Source: an uncultured Chlorobiaceae bacterium
Lineage (GTDB): Bacteria; Bacteroidota; Chlorobiia; Chlorobiales; Chlorobiaceae
Assembly: GCA_903866255.1 (NCBI GenBank)
Contig: CAIPMW010000004.1
Span: 1-64,000 of the forward strand
Length of the DNA: 64,000 bases
Direction of reading: 5' to 3'
The notes beneath the pieces were generated by a model. It saw nothing but the letters and a program-made list of their open reading frames with translations, did no database searches and had not been told where the DNA came from. Position 1 is the stretch's first letter. Every line of letters begins with the position of its first letter. A program made the translations under genes and the position numbers. Shown here piece by piece: positions 10,435 through 19,161 of this stretch.

Positions 10435-11597
10435 CACTTCAGGTATTGTTTTGCAACTGCAGCCAAAAAACTTAACGTCTCATCCGCACAGCGCGGCCAT
10501 AAATATTGCCGGGCGCGCTCATAACTTGCTTGCGCCAAGTCCGTACGCAATTGCGGCGAGTCAACCAACTTGTGCAAGGCGCGAACAATGTCATCAGGTT
10601 GTTCCGGGTCAAAGTACACACCAGCATCACCCAATATTTCAGCCATCGGCCCTCGGTCAGAGCAGGCAATTGGTAAACCTGCTGCCATGTATTCCAGCAA
10701 AATATTAGGCATGTTTTCACAACTTGAAGCAAACAGCCCGGCATCAGCTTCTGCATAACGAAGATGCAAGTCATTAAAAGGGATTGGGCCATGGTAATGC
10801 ACCCAACGCCGCTCAGCGTCCAAACAGCTTATCGTTTCATTTAAACGTTGCAGCGCAGGCGGATAGGCTGGCCCTACCAAATCCAGCACGATCGGTAACC
10901 CTTCTTTGCGCAATACGGCAACCGCTTCAATAACATGCCATTGATGCTTGTATTGGTCTATGATTGAAACGTACAGGACGCGATAAGGATGATCTTGATC
11001 GTAACCAACCATACAGCGCTGCACCCTGGGCGACATGTTAAAACGAGGATTAAGCCCATGCGGTATGATGCATGTTTTTCCGAGTAACTTGCCAGTGACC
11101 CTCAAGACCGCATCACGAGCATACTGCGTTAAAAAAATGACACCGTCGGTTTTTCGAAACGATCGAGATTGAACAAATCGCAGCAAAAACAATTTAAGGG
11201 TAAATAAAGTCAACCCATAGCGAAGCAATTCAGGCATCTCAAACGGCAGCAAATTTTGGCTCATAGTCACTACAGGATGAAAATTCCCTGCGTAACTGCC
11301 ACCGGGTACAAACAGAACATCACACCCTTCATCATGTGCTGCTTGTGACAACCGGTAACGTTGCCAATGAGTGCGGTGAAACAAGCCTTTATCGAGAGCC
11401 ACCGGGTTACACTTATAGAGCCAAGGACGATTTTCAAGGGCATTCAAAGTGGACATACTGCCCCAAACCACAACGCGTTCGATACCTAACGCTGAAGGTT
11501 GTGCCGCTCGCAGAAACTCAACCAGATGGGTTACACCTCCACCACGACGCAAGTTTGTAGCATCTATACCTATCGTTAGGGAATTATTTACTTTCAC
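10407..11597 (-). CDS. Glycosyltransferase family 4 protein
   Basis: A 396-residue GT4 enzyme with N-terminal IGIDATNLRRGGGVTHLVEF (glycine-rich acceptor-side loop) and CIIPHGLNPRF. The donor-side segment YVSIIDQYKHQWHVIEA is followed by E-x7-E-like ASSCENMPNILLEYMAAGLP. Substrate unknown; it probably adds one sugar of the repeat unit at the cytoplasmic face. The start is GTG without a good ribosome-binding site. Its last few codons run into the RmlD relic, so the C-terminus (VNRYCSR) may be foreign sequence left by a deletion. Confidence 0.85.
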   Translation of the reverse strand: MKVNNSLTIGIDATNLRRGGGVTHLVEFLRAAQPSALGIERVVVWGSMSTLNALENRPWLYKCNPVALDKGLFHRTHWQRYRLSQAAHDEGCDVLFVPGGSYAGNFHPVVTMSQNLLPFEMPELLRYGLTLFTLKLFLLRFVQSRSFRKTDGVIFLTQYARDAVLRVTGKLLGKTCIIPHGLNPRFNMSPRVQRCMVGYDQDHPYRVLYVSIIDQYKHQWHVIEAVAVLRKEGLPIVLDLVGPAYPPALQRLNETISCLDAERRWVHYHGPIPFNDLHLRYAEADAGLFASSCENMPNILLEYMAAGLPIACSDRGPMAEILGDAGVYFDPEQPDDIVRALHKLVDSPQLRTDLAQASYERARQYLWPRCADETLSFLAAVAKQYLKWQVNRYCSR

Positions 11598-11637
11598 ACT
11601 TAAATTGCTTTACAGATGCACCACGAAATTGAGTCTT

Positions 11638-12798
11638 TTATCCACAGGGAAAATATGGGTTAACCTTTTTAATCTGCAAATACCTTGCCGCAATAATTGG
11701 AATTAAGAACAATCCGCTATTACCCCCTATCAAATAAGGATTGGAAAAGGATGCAAATACAATAGAAGTATAACTCAAAAACAAGACTCTAATTAATCTA
11801 TCATTTTTTACATATATAAATGAAATTACTGTCCAATAAAATAGCATATATAAATAAAATAAAAACCCAACAATCCCCGTTGTAGACAAAACATGAAGGA
11901 TAACGACCTCAATATTATAACTTCCGTTTGAGTATATATGACCCAATCCATAACCGAATAATAAATTATGCGCAATTGCTTTTCCAGCAATATCGAGCTG
12001 TGCAAATTTTACTGGAGAAGAATTTATCGTTTTATTAAGAATAACATCTGCTAACTGATCATAACTTATGATAATAAAAGTTATAAAAAAAAGCAATGCG
12101 AAAACCAAATATACATATTTATAAAAGCTCTTATAATGAATGCAAATCAAATAGCCAAAAACAAATAAAAATATTATCCATAATACAGTTGTCTGTGTGA
12201 TTAGTAGAGCTGTAAATGATATCAGAAAAAGGGAATATGATATTTTTCCATAGAGATAATACGAAAATAAAAGACCTATTGGTATGATTACAGCCTGGCC
12301 CACAAATACTCTTACATATCCAGCATTTAAAGCTATCCAGGATGGCTGACTCTCTATTGCCGAATCGTATATCGGCAAATATTCTGTCATTATATTATTA
12401 GTAAAAAAATAACAAAGCAATAAGATTTTTAATGAAACAAATATGGAAGCTAAATAATAATGATATATATATCGATTAAGGTCATAACATTTTGATAACT
12501 CAACATAAATAAATATGTTAAACAACGTAAACAACGGGAAAATAAATATTAAAGCAACACTTAATTCATTTCCGACCAGCACTCCATATAATAATAAAAA
12601 TGAAAACAAACAAGCCACGGTCATACAATACAACACTACTCTTTTAATCATTAGTGCCTTGTTTAGCAAAACAACTATATATATAATAAAAGAAGAAATA
12701 AAAATAAACTTAACAATAAGAGGTTGATCAAAAACACAAGCAAAATAGATGCTTAGAATATTGATACTATTAAGAACCCGAATACTTATTTTATTCAC
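11638..12798 (-). CDS. O-antigen polymerase-like membrane protein (Wzy)
   Basis: A 386-residue protein made mostly of hydrophobic helices (about 10-12 by eye). The larger loop DIAGKAIAHNLLFGYGLGH, followed by VVILHVLSTTGIVGFLFYLY, resembles Wzy/O-antigen ligase family proteins. It would polymerise lipid-linked repeat units in the periplasm. Base composition is clearly more AT-rich than the flanking sugar genes, common for wzy and a sign of separate origin. The start is GTG with a weak site upstream; an alternative is a short downstream start. No other Wzy candidate is seen. Confidence 0.75.
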   Translation of the reverse strand: MNKISIRVLNSINILSIYFACVFDQPLIVKFIFISSFIIYIVVLLNKALMIKRVVLYCMTVACLFSFLLLYGVLVGNELSVALIFIFPLFTLFNIFIYVELSKCYDLNRYIYHYYLASIFVSLKILLLCYFFTNNIMTEYLPIYDSAIESQPSWIALNAGYVRVFVGQAVIIPIGLLFSYYLYGKISYSLFLISFTALLITQTTVLWIIFLFVFGYLICIHYKSFYKYVYLVFALLFFITFIIISYDQLADVILNKTINSSPVKFAQLDIAGKAIAHNLLFGYGLGHIYSNGSYNIEVVILHVLSTTGIVGFLFYLYMLFYWTVISFIYVKNDRLIRVLFLSYTSIVFASFSNPYLIGGNSGLFLIPIIAARYLQIKKVNPYFPCG

Positions 12799-13208
12799 GT
12801 GGATATATTTCTGCTAATTTCCGTATTTATTATTCCTGCGGAATGCAGGTATCTTTTTCCATGAAACTTTTCTCCTGATGGGTTGTGTTATTTCGAATGG
12901 CAAGTTACATCTTCACACTGAAACCGCTTTTCCCGTAAACAGTTTTCTGCCAAACTTGCCCTGAATCCACTGATCTATTAATTTCTGATTTCATATTTAA
13001 TCTTCGGTAAGTTTACCGTAGTTGACTTGTGCTTGTCTTTCTTGTCTCATATCTGACATCTTTATTACTTGTCAATAATTTTCACGACAAGGGCTTTTGA
13101 CCATCCCCGCTTTTTTGCACACTACCCCGCCAACTGAGTGCGAAATACAGTACCTCACCCATAGCACTGCCTGTTTATTTACAGCGCACTACCTTAGGTC
13201 GGTTGATC
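12799..13208. other. AT-rich intergenic region, 410 nt
   Basis: No recognisable gene. Minus-strand reading shows a mini-ORF MEKDTCIPQE with AGGAG 8-9 nt upstream of its ATG near 12861, about 60 nt before wzy, and a 20-codon ORF MSDMRQERQAQVNYGK. TTGTC and CGACAA near 13069-13090 could pair. It probably contains the promoter or leader of wzy, or is the scar of a removed gene. I see no clear transposase remnant. Confidence 0.4.
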
Positions 13209-14132
13209 TCATTCAAGAAGTTTTCTTTTATTATACAAATATCTAAATATATTTATCGGCAAGAATGACATTATATACAAAATCAGCGATTTCTTGTTGA
13301 GATCCCTAAACGTGAAGCTTTGTCTTAGAATTGCTGATTTACCAGATAACAATTTAGAAACGGAAGAAAAATAAAAAATGGTTTGTGTTATTTTTTGTAT
13401 TTCCTGTGGATAATATTCTTCAAAACAGGGATAAAGATTTATGCAATTTTCCAGAAAAAACTGATATTCAAATGCAATTTTATCAAATTTTTTCCATGTA
13501 TCACTTAAACCATGGACCCTGTATTTTGTTATGACGTCTGCACAATATGCACAGTGCCAGTCATGCGCTACCCTGCAAAAAAGATCCATCTCTTCAATCA
13601 TTTCAAATCTGTTATCAAAACATTCTTGCAGATTGTCCAAAGCAGTTTTTCTGACAACAACGCTTGAAATACAAAGAAAATAAAATTGCAGCAAATTTCG
13701 GAATATATCGCCCTCTGGCATCTGTTTTTTGTAGAGAATAAATGATTTTCCCTTATTATTGAAATAAACTGTATTTGCATAGGAGAGTCCTACCTTCGGA
13801 TTCTTAAAATGCAATACCTGCTTTTCAAGTTTATCAGGAAACCATACATCATCACTGTCAAGAATGGCTATAAGATCGCCTTGAGACTTTTGTATTGCCA
13901 AATTTCGAGCCATCCCAAGAGGAACATTTTTTTCTCCACAAAAATATTTAAGTCTTGAGTCATAGCTTTGCGCTATTGCAGCCGTATTGTCGATCGATGC
14001 ATTATCCCATAAAATAATTTCCCAATTACCATAAGACTGACAATAAACAGAATCAACTGCATCTTTAAGGTATGCTTCTGAGTTGTAGCAATTAATAATA
14101 ACGGAGACCAGCGGCAATGTATCTTTACTCAA
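13209..14132 (-). CDS. Glycosyltransferase family 2 protein
   Basis: About 308 residues with the GT-A signature LVSVIINCYNSEAYLKDAVD, ILWDNASIDNT and the metal-binding LIAILDSDDVWF (DxD). Likely transfers a sugar to the growing repeat unit; donor unknown. The track start at 14192 (TTG) overlaps the upstream gene. I prefer the TTG at 14132 because AAGAGG lies 6-7 nt upstream and the protein then begins just before the fold (MSKDTLPLVSVIINC). AT-rich like wzy, so both probably arrived together. Confidence 0.85.
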   Translation of the reverse strand: MSKDTLPLVSVIINCYNSEAYLKDAVDSVYCQSYGNWEIILWDNASIDNTAAIAQSYDSRLKYFCGEKNVPLGMARNLAIQKSQGDLIAILDSDDVWFPDKLEKQVLHFKNPKVGLSYANTVYFNNKGKSFILYKKQMPEGDIFRNLLQFYFLCISSVVVRKTALDNLQECFDNRFEMIEEMDLFCRVAHDWHCAYCADVITKYRVHGLSDTWKKFDKIAFEYQFFLENCINLYPCFEEYYPQEIQKITQTIFYFSSVSKLLSGKSAILRQSFTFRDLNKKSLILYIMSFLPINIFRYLYNKRKLLE

Positions 14133-14166
14133 AATTAACCTCTTTATCAATACTAATATTTTTATT

Positions 14167-15462
14167 TCACTCGGAGGGTATATGATAGTCAAAACCTGTC
14201 AAAACCCGTTTTAACGCATAGATTACGCGCATCGGAAGATCAAGTTCAGCAAGTCTTAACCTTCTTACAATCGAAAATGTTAATTTTGTACTGATAACGG
14301 CAGACACAAACAGCTTCAATACACTGTCAAGACTATGATATTGACGATAATATGATCTTGTTTTCATTGCGAGCTTTTCATACTCGCTTCCTCTTGCGTC
14401 ATCAAGAATCAGCTCCAGACTTGAATTACCAGCACAATAGTGCCTGTCTGTAATCATTGAGCCAAGAGTATACTCTTCTGAATCAAAAAGGTATCGGTAT
14501 TGATAATCCGCTGTCAACTGCGTGTAGCTGAAATCGAGGAGAACCACAGGTATTGCGAGTTTCGCGCCTTCAAGGGCAGCGGTTCCCATCGCAAACAAGA
14601 GATCAACATGTTCAACCAGAACCATATCCAACCGTTCCAGGGGAACTGTTCCATGAAAAATCACTGAAAAAAATTGATTTTTCAACTCTTTGGCAAACAT
14701 GACAAGCTGGTCTGCCTCTTCTCCATCACCAATGATATGGAACTCTACCGGGCAATTGCGGTTTGTTGCATATGCAGCAATGCGCTTGAGAGTGTAGGAA
14801 AGAATCGGAATCTTGAAATCTTCAAGCCTTCCAATCCATGCGCAACGAAGTGGTACGGCAGGTTTAAGCCTTTCTCCGAGATCAATTATACTGTCTGAAC
14901 CCGGAACAGGCACAAATGTCGCAACATCTATATGTGCGCCAGTTGCAAGCCTGACTCCCTCCAGATTTGCCCGATCCATAAAGACTATCCCCTGACAACG
15001 AAAGCACTCTTCGACCAGCTTTCTGAGTTTTTGCCTTTGAGCAGCAAACAACATCTTTCTGATGATAAGCGACAGAGAAAAGCTATCCTGTTGAGGGCTT
15101 AGCCAATGCGATCCTGGAGAAATATTGAAGGGATGAAGATGCCAGAACAACAATCGTGTTCCATTGCCAAATGAGATTTCCTCGGGTAAGCGCCATAAGG
15201 GCAGTGACTGCATAACGCATACGGAGTCATCATCAATAATTATCCTTTTTCCGGGAACCAGATGCAGGATTTTCAGACGGCTGTCAGTAACATTTCTTGC
15301 CATATACCCATCGGGGTAATCTATCAGACTGATATGAAGCTCCGGATAACCACCGACAAGTGCATGTGCCATTCTTAAAAAAAGAACGGGTACCCCACCA
15401 ATAGTATGATAGGGAAAGAAAAAAAAGATTTTCCGGATATTTGCCTTTTCAAAAGGAGTCAA
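14167..15462 (-). CDS. Glycosyltransferase (GT4-like)
   Basis: A 431-residue protein opening with IRKIFFFFPYHTIGGVPVLF (GGV loop). Donor-domain segments are CAWIGRLEDFKIPILSYTL, EFHIIGDGEEADQLV, and a late MGTAALEGAKLAIPVVLLDF in place of the usual E-x7-E loop. Probably a GT-B glycosyltransferase of the repeat unit. The start codon is TTG with a strong AGGAG 7 nt upstream; no ATG or GTG fits better. It lies 24 nt after the sulfotransferase gene. Confidence 0.75.
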   Translation of the reverse strand: MTPFEKANIRKIFFFFPYHTIGGVPVLFLRMAHALVGGYPELHISLIDYPDGYMARNVTDSRLKILHLVPGKRIIIDDDSVCVMQSLPLWRLPEEISFGNGTRLLFWHLHPFNISPGSHWLSPQQDSFSLSLIIRKMLFAAQRQKLRKLVEECFRCQGIVFMDRANLEGVRLATGAHIDVATFVPVPGSDSIIDLGERLKPAVPLRCAWIGRLEDFKIPILSYTLKRIAAYATNRNCPVEFHIIGDGEEADQLVMFAKELKNQFFSVIFHGTVPLERLDMVLVEHVDLLFAMGTAALEGAKLAIPVVLLDFSYTQLTADYQYRYLFDSEEYTLGSMITDRHYCAGNSSLELILDDARGSEYEKLAMKTRSYYRQYHSLDSVLKLFVSAVISTKLTFSIVRRLRLAELDLPMRVIYALKRVLTGFDYHIPSE

Positions 15463-15486
15463 GCGAGCTCTCCTGAGGCAATGCCA

Positions 15487-16503
15487 TTATGCCTTTTTTG
15501 GGATACAATGTTCAAAAATGCGCTGAAAATCCCCCTTGAATATTTCAAGCTCCTTTAGCTTCCAGAGCTCCATATTATGCCTGGAACGTTCTGGATCAAA
15601 ATACTTGTATGGCTCCTGATGATCTGTGCGCCCCAATTCAAGAAAAGAACAGACATTATCCACCGTTGCCTGGTAGTTGGTGACCAGATCCTCAAAATTG
15701 ACCCGCAATACACGATCCGACAGATCATTGATCATCGAACGATATAAATTATAACGTTTGATAAAGGTATCGACATCGTGAGCACCGGCTATTCGACGGT
15801 AGAATTCAAGATTGTCATTAAACCCCTGTTGTGTTGTAATTGCAGTGGCATAGATATCACGTGGATCACGATCAACAACAATACATTGCGCCTTTTCGCC
15901 AAGCAGCACAAGATTTTTTCCCGGATCAAATGGCTCAAGAGCATTGTGGGTAACCAGAATACCATACTCAGCAACATTCAGATCCCTGGTCAATATTCGA
16001 TGAACAAATCCCTGTGCTGCAGGATAAAAGGCATCAGGAAATGTCAGCCTGTAATGCCTCATCTTGTTGTGACCCACCCTGCCTAAAAGTTTGCGGACAA
16101 AGGTTGCCAAGCCACTATCCTCCAGATCATCATACGGCCAGGGAGTTTCCCACTCGAGTGTTACGGATTCTGTCAAAAACTTCTCAAGGCACTCAATGAT
16201 GTCAGGATACAACCGTGCATAGCCATAACCTGTGGAATAGAACTTTTGCGGAAAACCAGGAGTTGCTGCAAGCTTTTTGATGGTTTTTTCAAAACGGTTT
16301 AACGCTGAATGGGTGCGGATGGGTGACCAGTCATCCAAGGCATGACGAAGATCTATCAACCCCCCACTGATCCTTAAAAGATCAAATTCAACCCGGTAGT
16401 TTGGAACATGGATCCCCTTGAACTCCCTCAGGAGATCACTTACGGCAGCCTTGCCGGAAAACATATACCCGGAAAGATCGAGAACCTTAAACTGTCCTGA
16501 CAT
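15487..16503 (-). CDS. Sulfotransferase family protein
   Basis: About 338 residues. YMFSGKAAVSDLLREF fits a degenerate 5'-phosphosulfate loop. VVDRDPRDIYAT and VLRVNFEDLV fit the 3'-phosphate-binding region of PAPS-dependent sulfotransferases, and FDPERSRHNMELWK is typical of the C-terminus. It would transfer sulfate from PAPS to a sugar hydroxyl. The start is uncertain: TTG at 16518 or ATG at 16503, both inside the end of the aminotransferase gene. Its place among glycosyltransferases suggests a sulfated polysaccharide. No PAPS synthesis genes lie in the window. Confidence 0.8.
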   Translation of the reverse strand: MSGQFKVLDLSGYMFSGKAAVSDLLREFKGIHVPNYRVEFDLLRISGGLIDLRHALDDWSPIRTHSALNRFEKTIKKLAATPGFPQKFYSTGYGYARLYPDIIECLEKFLTESVTLEWETPWPYDDLEDSGLATFVRKLLGRVGHNKMRHYRLTFPDAFYPAAQGFVHRILTRDLNVAEYGILVTHNALEPFDPGKNLVLLGEKAQCIVVDRDPRDIYATAITTQQGFNDNLEFYRRIAGAHDVDTFIKRYNLYRSMINDLSDRVLRVNFEDLVTNYQATVDNVCSFLELGRTDHQEPYKYFDPERSRHNMELWKLKELEIFKGDFQRIFEHCIPKKA

Positions 16504-17626
16504 TCCCGGCACTGTCAAAATAATTTCGAATCCCGGTCACTACACGGTCTTGCTCAGATTCACTCAACTCTGCATGTAACGGCAGACTGAGCAATTCATC
16601 ACCCAGAAGCTCGGCATTGGGCAACGCATAATCAGTTGCAAAATAGTCAAGCTGGTGATTGGGCTGGTAATGCAGACCACACTCAATATGCGAGGCCCGC
16701 AAATGATTCATCAGCGCATCACGATGAGTAGCGGAAACACGAACAGGAAAAATGTGGGGAATGAGGTTTTCATAGCATAAATCGAGAAATCGAATGCCCG
16801 GCACACCTGACAACTCTTGCTGGTAACGAGCAACGCAATGTTGGCGATGAAGGGCAAACTGCCCTATTTTTGTCAATTGAACCCTGCCGATTGCAGCCAT
16901 AAGGTTGCTCATGTGGTAGCGGTAACCCTGATGGCGTACATCAAAAAACCAGCTTCGCTGGCCGCTGTAACGCTTTTCGGTATCCTGCTCCACTCCAAGC
17001 AATCTTGCATCACGAATACGCTGCACAAGAGCCTTGTCTCCGGTAACAACAGCCCCTCCTTCACCCGCAGTGATATTTTTGATACCATCGAAACTAAAGC
17101 AGATCACATCCCCTTGATCGCCAATAACCTTGCCATTCCTGTAACAGCCAAATCCATGAGCCGCATCTTCAATCACCCTCAGTCCAAAACGCCCGGCAAA
17201 GAGGTAAACAAGATCCATTTCCGTACTGTCACTGGCATAGTGCACCGGCATGATCGCTTTGGTCTTTGAAGTGATCCTGCGCTCGGCATCGGTCAGATCG
17301 AGAAAAACACGATCCAGAGTCACATCACAGGCAACCGGCTTTGCTCCTGTTGCTGAAACAGCCTGAAATGATGCTACATAGGTAATTGAAGGCACCAGCA
17401 CCTCATCCCCCGGACCAATTCCCAAACACTCCAGTGCAAGATGCAGCGCAGCGGTACCGGTGTTGACGCAAATCACGTCGTTCTCGGTACCGATAAAGGC
17501 ACGCAACTCCTCTTCAAACTGCTGCACCTCCTTGCCCATACCCAGATAACCGGCATCTATGACACTGGCAAGAGCAACTTTCTCTTCCTCACCCACAGAA
17601 GATCTTGAAAGGCGAATAACGTTCAT
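16487..17626 (-). CDS. DegT/DnrJ/EryC1/StrS aminotransferase
   Basis: A 379-residue PLP-dependent sugar aminotransferase. VNTGTAALHLAL binds the cofactor phosphate, VIEDAAHGFG has the conserved Asp, and CFSFDGIKNITAGEGGAVV holds the PLP lysine. It would aminate a keto-sugar nucleotide. It follows the CDP-glucose dehydratase and RmlC-like genes, so a 4-keto-6-deoxy CDP-sugar is the likely substrate, but sequence alone does not fix the position aminated. It starts 10 nt after the upstream gene. Confidence 0.88.
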   Translation of the reverse strand: MNVIRLSRSSVGEEEKVALASVIDAGYLGMGKEVQQFEEELRAFIGTENDVICVNTGTAALHLALECLGIGPGDEVLVPSITYVASFQAVSATGAKPVACDVTLDRVFLDLTDAERRITSKTKAIMPVHYASDSTEMDLVYLFAGRFGLRVIEDAAHGFGCYRNGKVIGDQGDVICFSFDGIKNITAGEGGAVVTGDKALVQRIRDARLLGVEQDTEKRYSGQRSWFFDVRHQGYRYHMSNLMAAIGRVQLTKIGQFALHRQHCVARYQQELSGVPGIRFLDLCYENLIPHIFPVRVSATHRDALMNHLRASHIECGLHYQPNHQLDYFATDYALPNAELLGDELLSLPLHAELSESEQDRVVTGIRNYFDSAGNVRTV

Positions 17627-17635
17627 AACATATTC

Positions 17636-18073
17636 CTACCAGAAAAAGGGTATTTTATCCAGTTCAAGGTTGTCCGCCTCAGCAGGGTCATGTTCCTCAT
17701 CAGCGATATTGAGTAGAAGATTAAAGTCACAAAGCCCCTGGAATGCAACCCATAGGCCTGGTGCAACAGTCAATCTTGAATAATTTTCTGTCCCGAGAAT
17801 TATTTGCGAACAACATCCAGTGGTCGTGCTTGAAGTCCGGTCATCATAAATAACAAATCGGATACCACCAATTGGGACAACGAGATTCAATGTAACGCGA
17901 CGATGGCGTTTCCAGCCCTTGATGGTTTGCAGATGAATGATGGAAAAATATGCTTCACCAAAATCGACATAGCCGGGAGCTGAACGCTTGAGTGCATGCA
18001 AAATATCGCCCCTGGGATTGACAATGCGTTTTTGCGGTGTTACCTGCACCCCATCAATCAGGAGAGTGTCCAT
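17636..18073 (-). CDS. RmlC-like cupin, probable sugar-nucleotide epimerase or isomerase
   Basis: A 145-residue cupin. SIIHLQTIKGWKRHRRVTLN carries basic/His residues like the catalytic face of RmlC-type epimerases. VAPGLWVAFQGL and the tail DEEHDPAEADNLELDKIPF are typical of short dTDP-4-dehydrorhamnose 3,5-epimerase-like proteins. It overlaps the end of rfbG by 16 nt, which argues that it acts on the CDP-4-keto-6-deoxyglucose made by RfbG. It could be a 3- or 5-epimerase or a ketoisomerase; I cannot distinguish them. Confidence 0.75.
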   Translation of the reverse strand: MDTLLIDGVQVTPQKRIVNPRGDILHALKRSAPGYVDFGEAYFSIIHLQTIKGWKRHRRVTLNLVVPIGGIRFVIYDDRTSSTTTGCCSQIILGTENYSRLTVAPGLWVAFQGLCDFNLLLNIADEEHDPAEADNLELDKIPFFW

Positions 18074-19161
18074 TCTCGGCCCCGCTCACTGGCAAATTGT
18101 TCGTATTCGACAAGCTGCTTTTGAGTGAATGCATACATATCGTTACTGCCTCGATAGTAAGAAGTGTACCATTCGCTGACCATGCGGATAGTTTCAGCAT
18201 AATCAAGATTTGGTTCCCATTTCAGATGAAAGAACGCCTTGTCGCAATTAAGCTTGAGCAAACCTGCTTCATGGAACGGAATGTTGTCAGTAATGCGATA
18301 AGCTTCATCTGAAGAGTCAAAGCCCCAGTTGCGGCCAAGATCTCCAATGAGTTCAACAACGGTGCGGTTCTGTTCAGCCCTTGGACCAAAGTTGAACGTT
18401 GAGCCATGCAATGTTTCGTTTTCAGCAAGAGCCATTCCAAGAGTAAGATAGCCACTCAATGGTTCCAGGACATGTTGCCAGGGACGCGTAGCTTTGGGAC
18501 TGCGGATTTCGACAATTTGTCCTTTATTCCAAGCTTTCATGCAATCAACAACGATACGATCCCTAGCCCAGTCACCACCACCGATGACATTACCCGCCCG
18601 GCCAACCCCCAAACGGACAAAATTGTCACTGCCCTGAAAAAATGAGTGCAGATAAGACTTTACGACCAGTTCGGCAGCTCCCTTGGATCCACTGTAGACA
18701 TCTTTTCCGCCAAGAGCATCGGTTTCCCGGTAACCCCAAACCCACTCTACGTTATCATAACACTTGTCACTCGTTATGATAACAGCTATGCATTTCCGGT
18801 TTAAACGCCTCAATACCTCAAGAACGTTCATGGTACCGATTGTGTTGGTCGTAAAGGTTTCAACAGGATCAATGTATGATACAGAAACAATGGCCTGGGC
18901 AGCCAGATGAAACACACAATCCGGTTGCTCTTCAGCAATCAACTCTTGCATGACTGCCAAATCCCGGACATCTGCCTGGTGATGGGAGAGCCGACCGGTA
19001 AGTCCAGTCTCCTCAAACATCGAAGGGTTGGTCGGCACATCTTTGGAAATGCCAATAACGTCAGCACCAAGCTTCAAAAGCCAAGCGGTGAGCCAGCTTC
19101 CCTTGAATCCGGTATGACCGGTAACCAGTACTCTCTTCCCTTTATAATAGCCTTTGAACAT
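18058..19161 (-). CDS. rfbG: CDP-glucose 4,6-dehydratase
   Basis: About 367 residues. RVLVTGHTGFKGSWLTAWLL is the diagnostic NAD-binding motif of RfbG. FHLAAQAIVSVSYIDPVETF and the catalytic YSGSKGAAELV follow. It converts CDP-glucose to CDP-4-keto-6-deoxyglucose, the entry to CDP-deoxysugars. The track start (19182) lies inside rfbF. The ATG at 19161 is better because GGAG lies 6 nt upstream and its ATG overlaps the rfbF stop as TGATG. Confidence 0.95.
   Translation of the reverse strand: MFKGYYKGKRVLVTGHTGFKGSWLTAWLLKLGADVIGISKDVPTNPSMFEETGLTGRLSHHQADVRDLAVMQELIAEEQPDCVFHLAAQAIVSVSYIDPVETFTTNTIGTMNVLEVLRRLNRKCIAVIITSDKCYDNVEWVWGYRETDALGGKDVYSGSKGAAELVVKSYLHSFFQGSDNFVRLGVGRAGNVIGGGDWARDRIVVDCMKAWNKGQIVEIRSPKATRPWQHVLEPLSGYLTLGMALAENETLHGSTFNFGPRAEQNRTVVELIGDLGRNWGFDSSDEAYRITDNIPFHEAGLLKLNCDKAFFHLKWEPNLDYAETIRMVSEWYTSYYRGSNDMYAFTQKQLVEYEQFASERGREWTLS

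Noticed and set aside
12799-13208. Transposase remnant in the 410-nt gap
   Set aside because: No frame gave a recognisable transposase motif or clear terminal inverted repeats.
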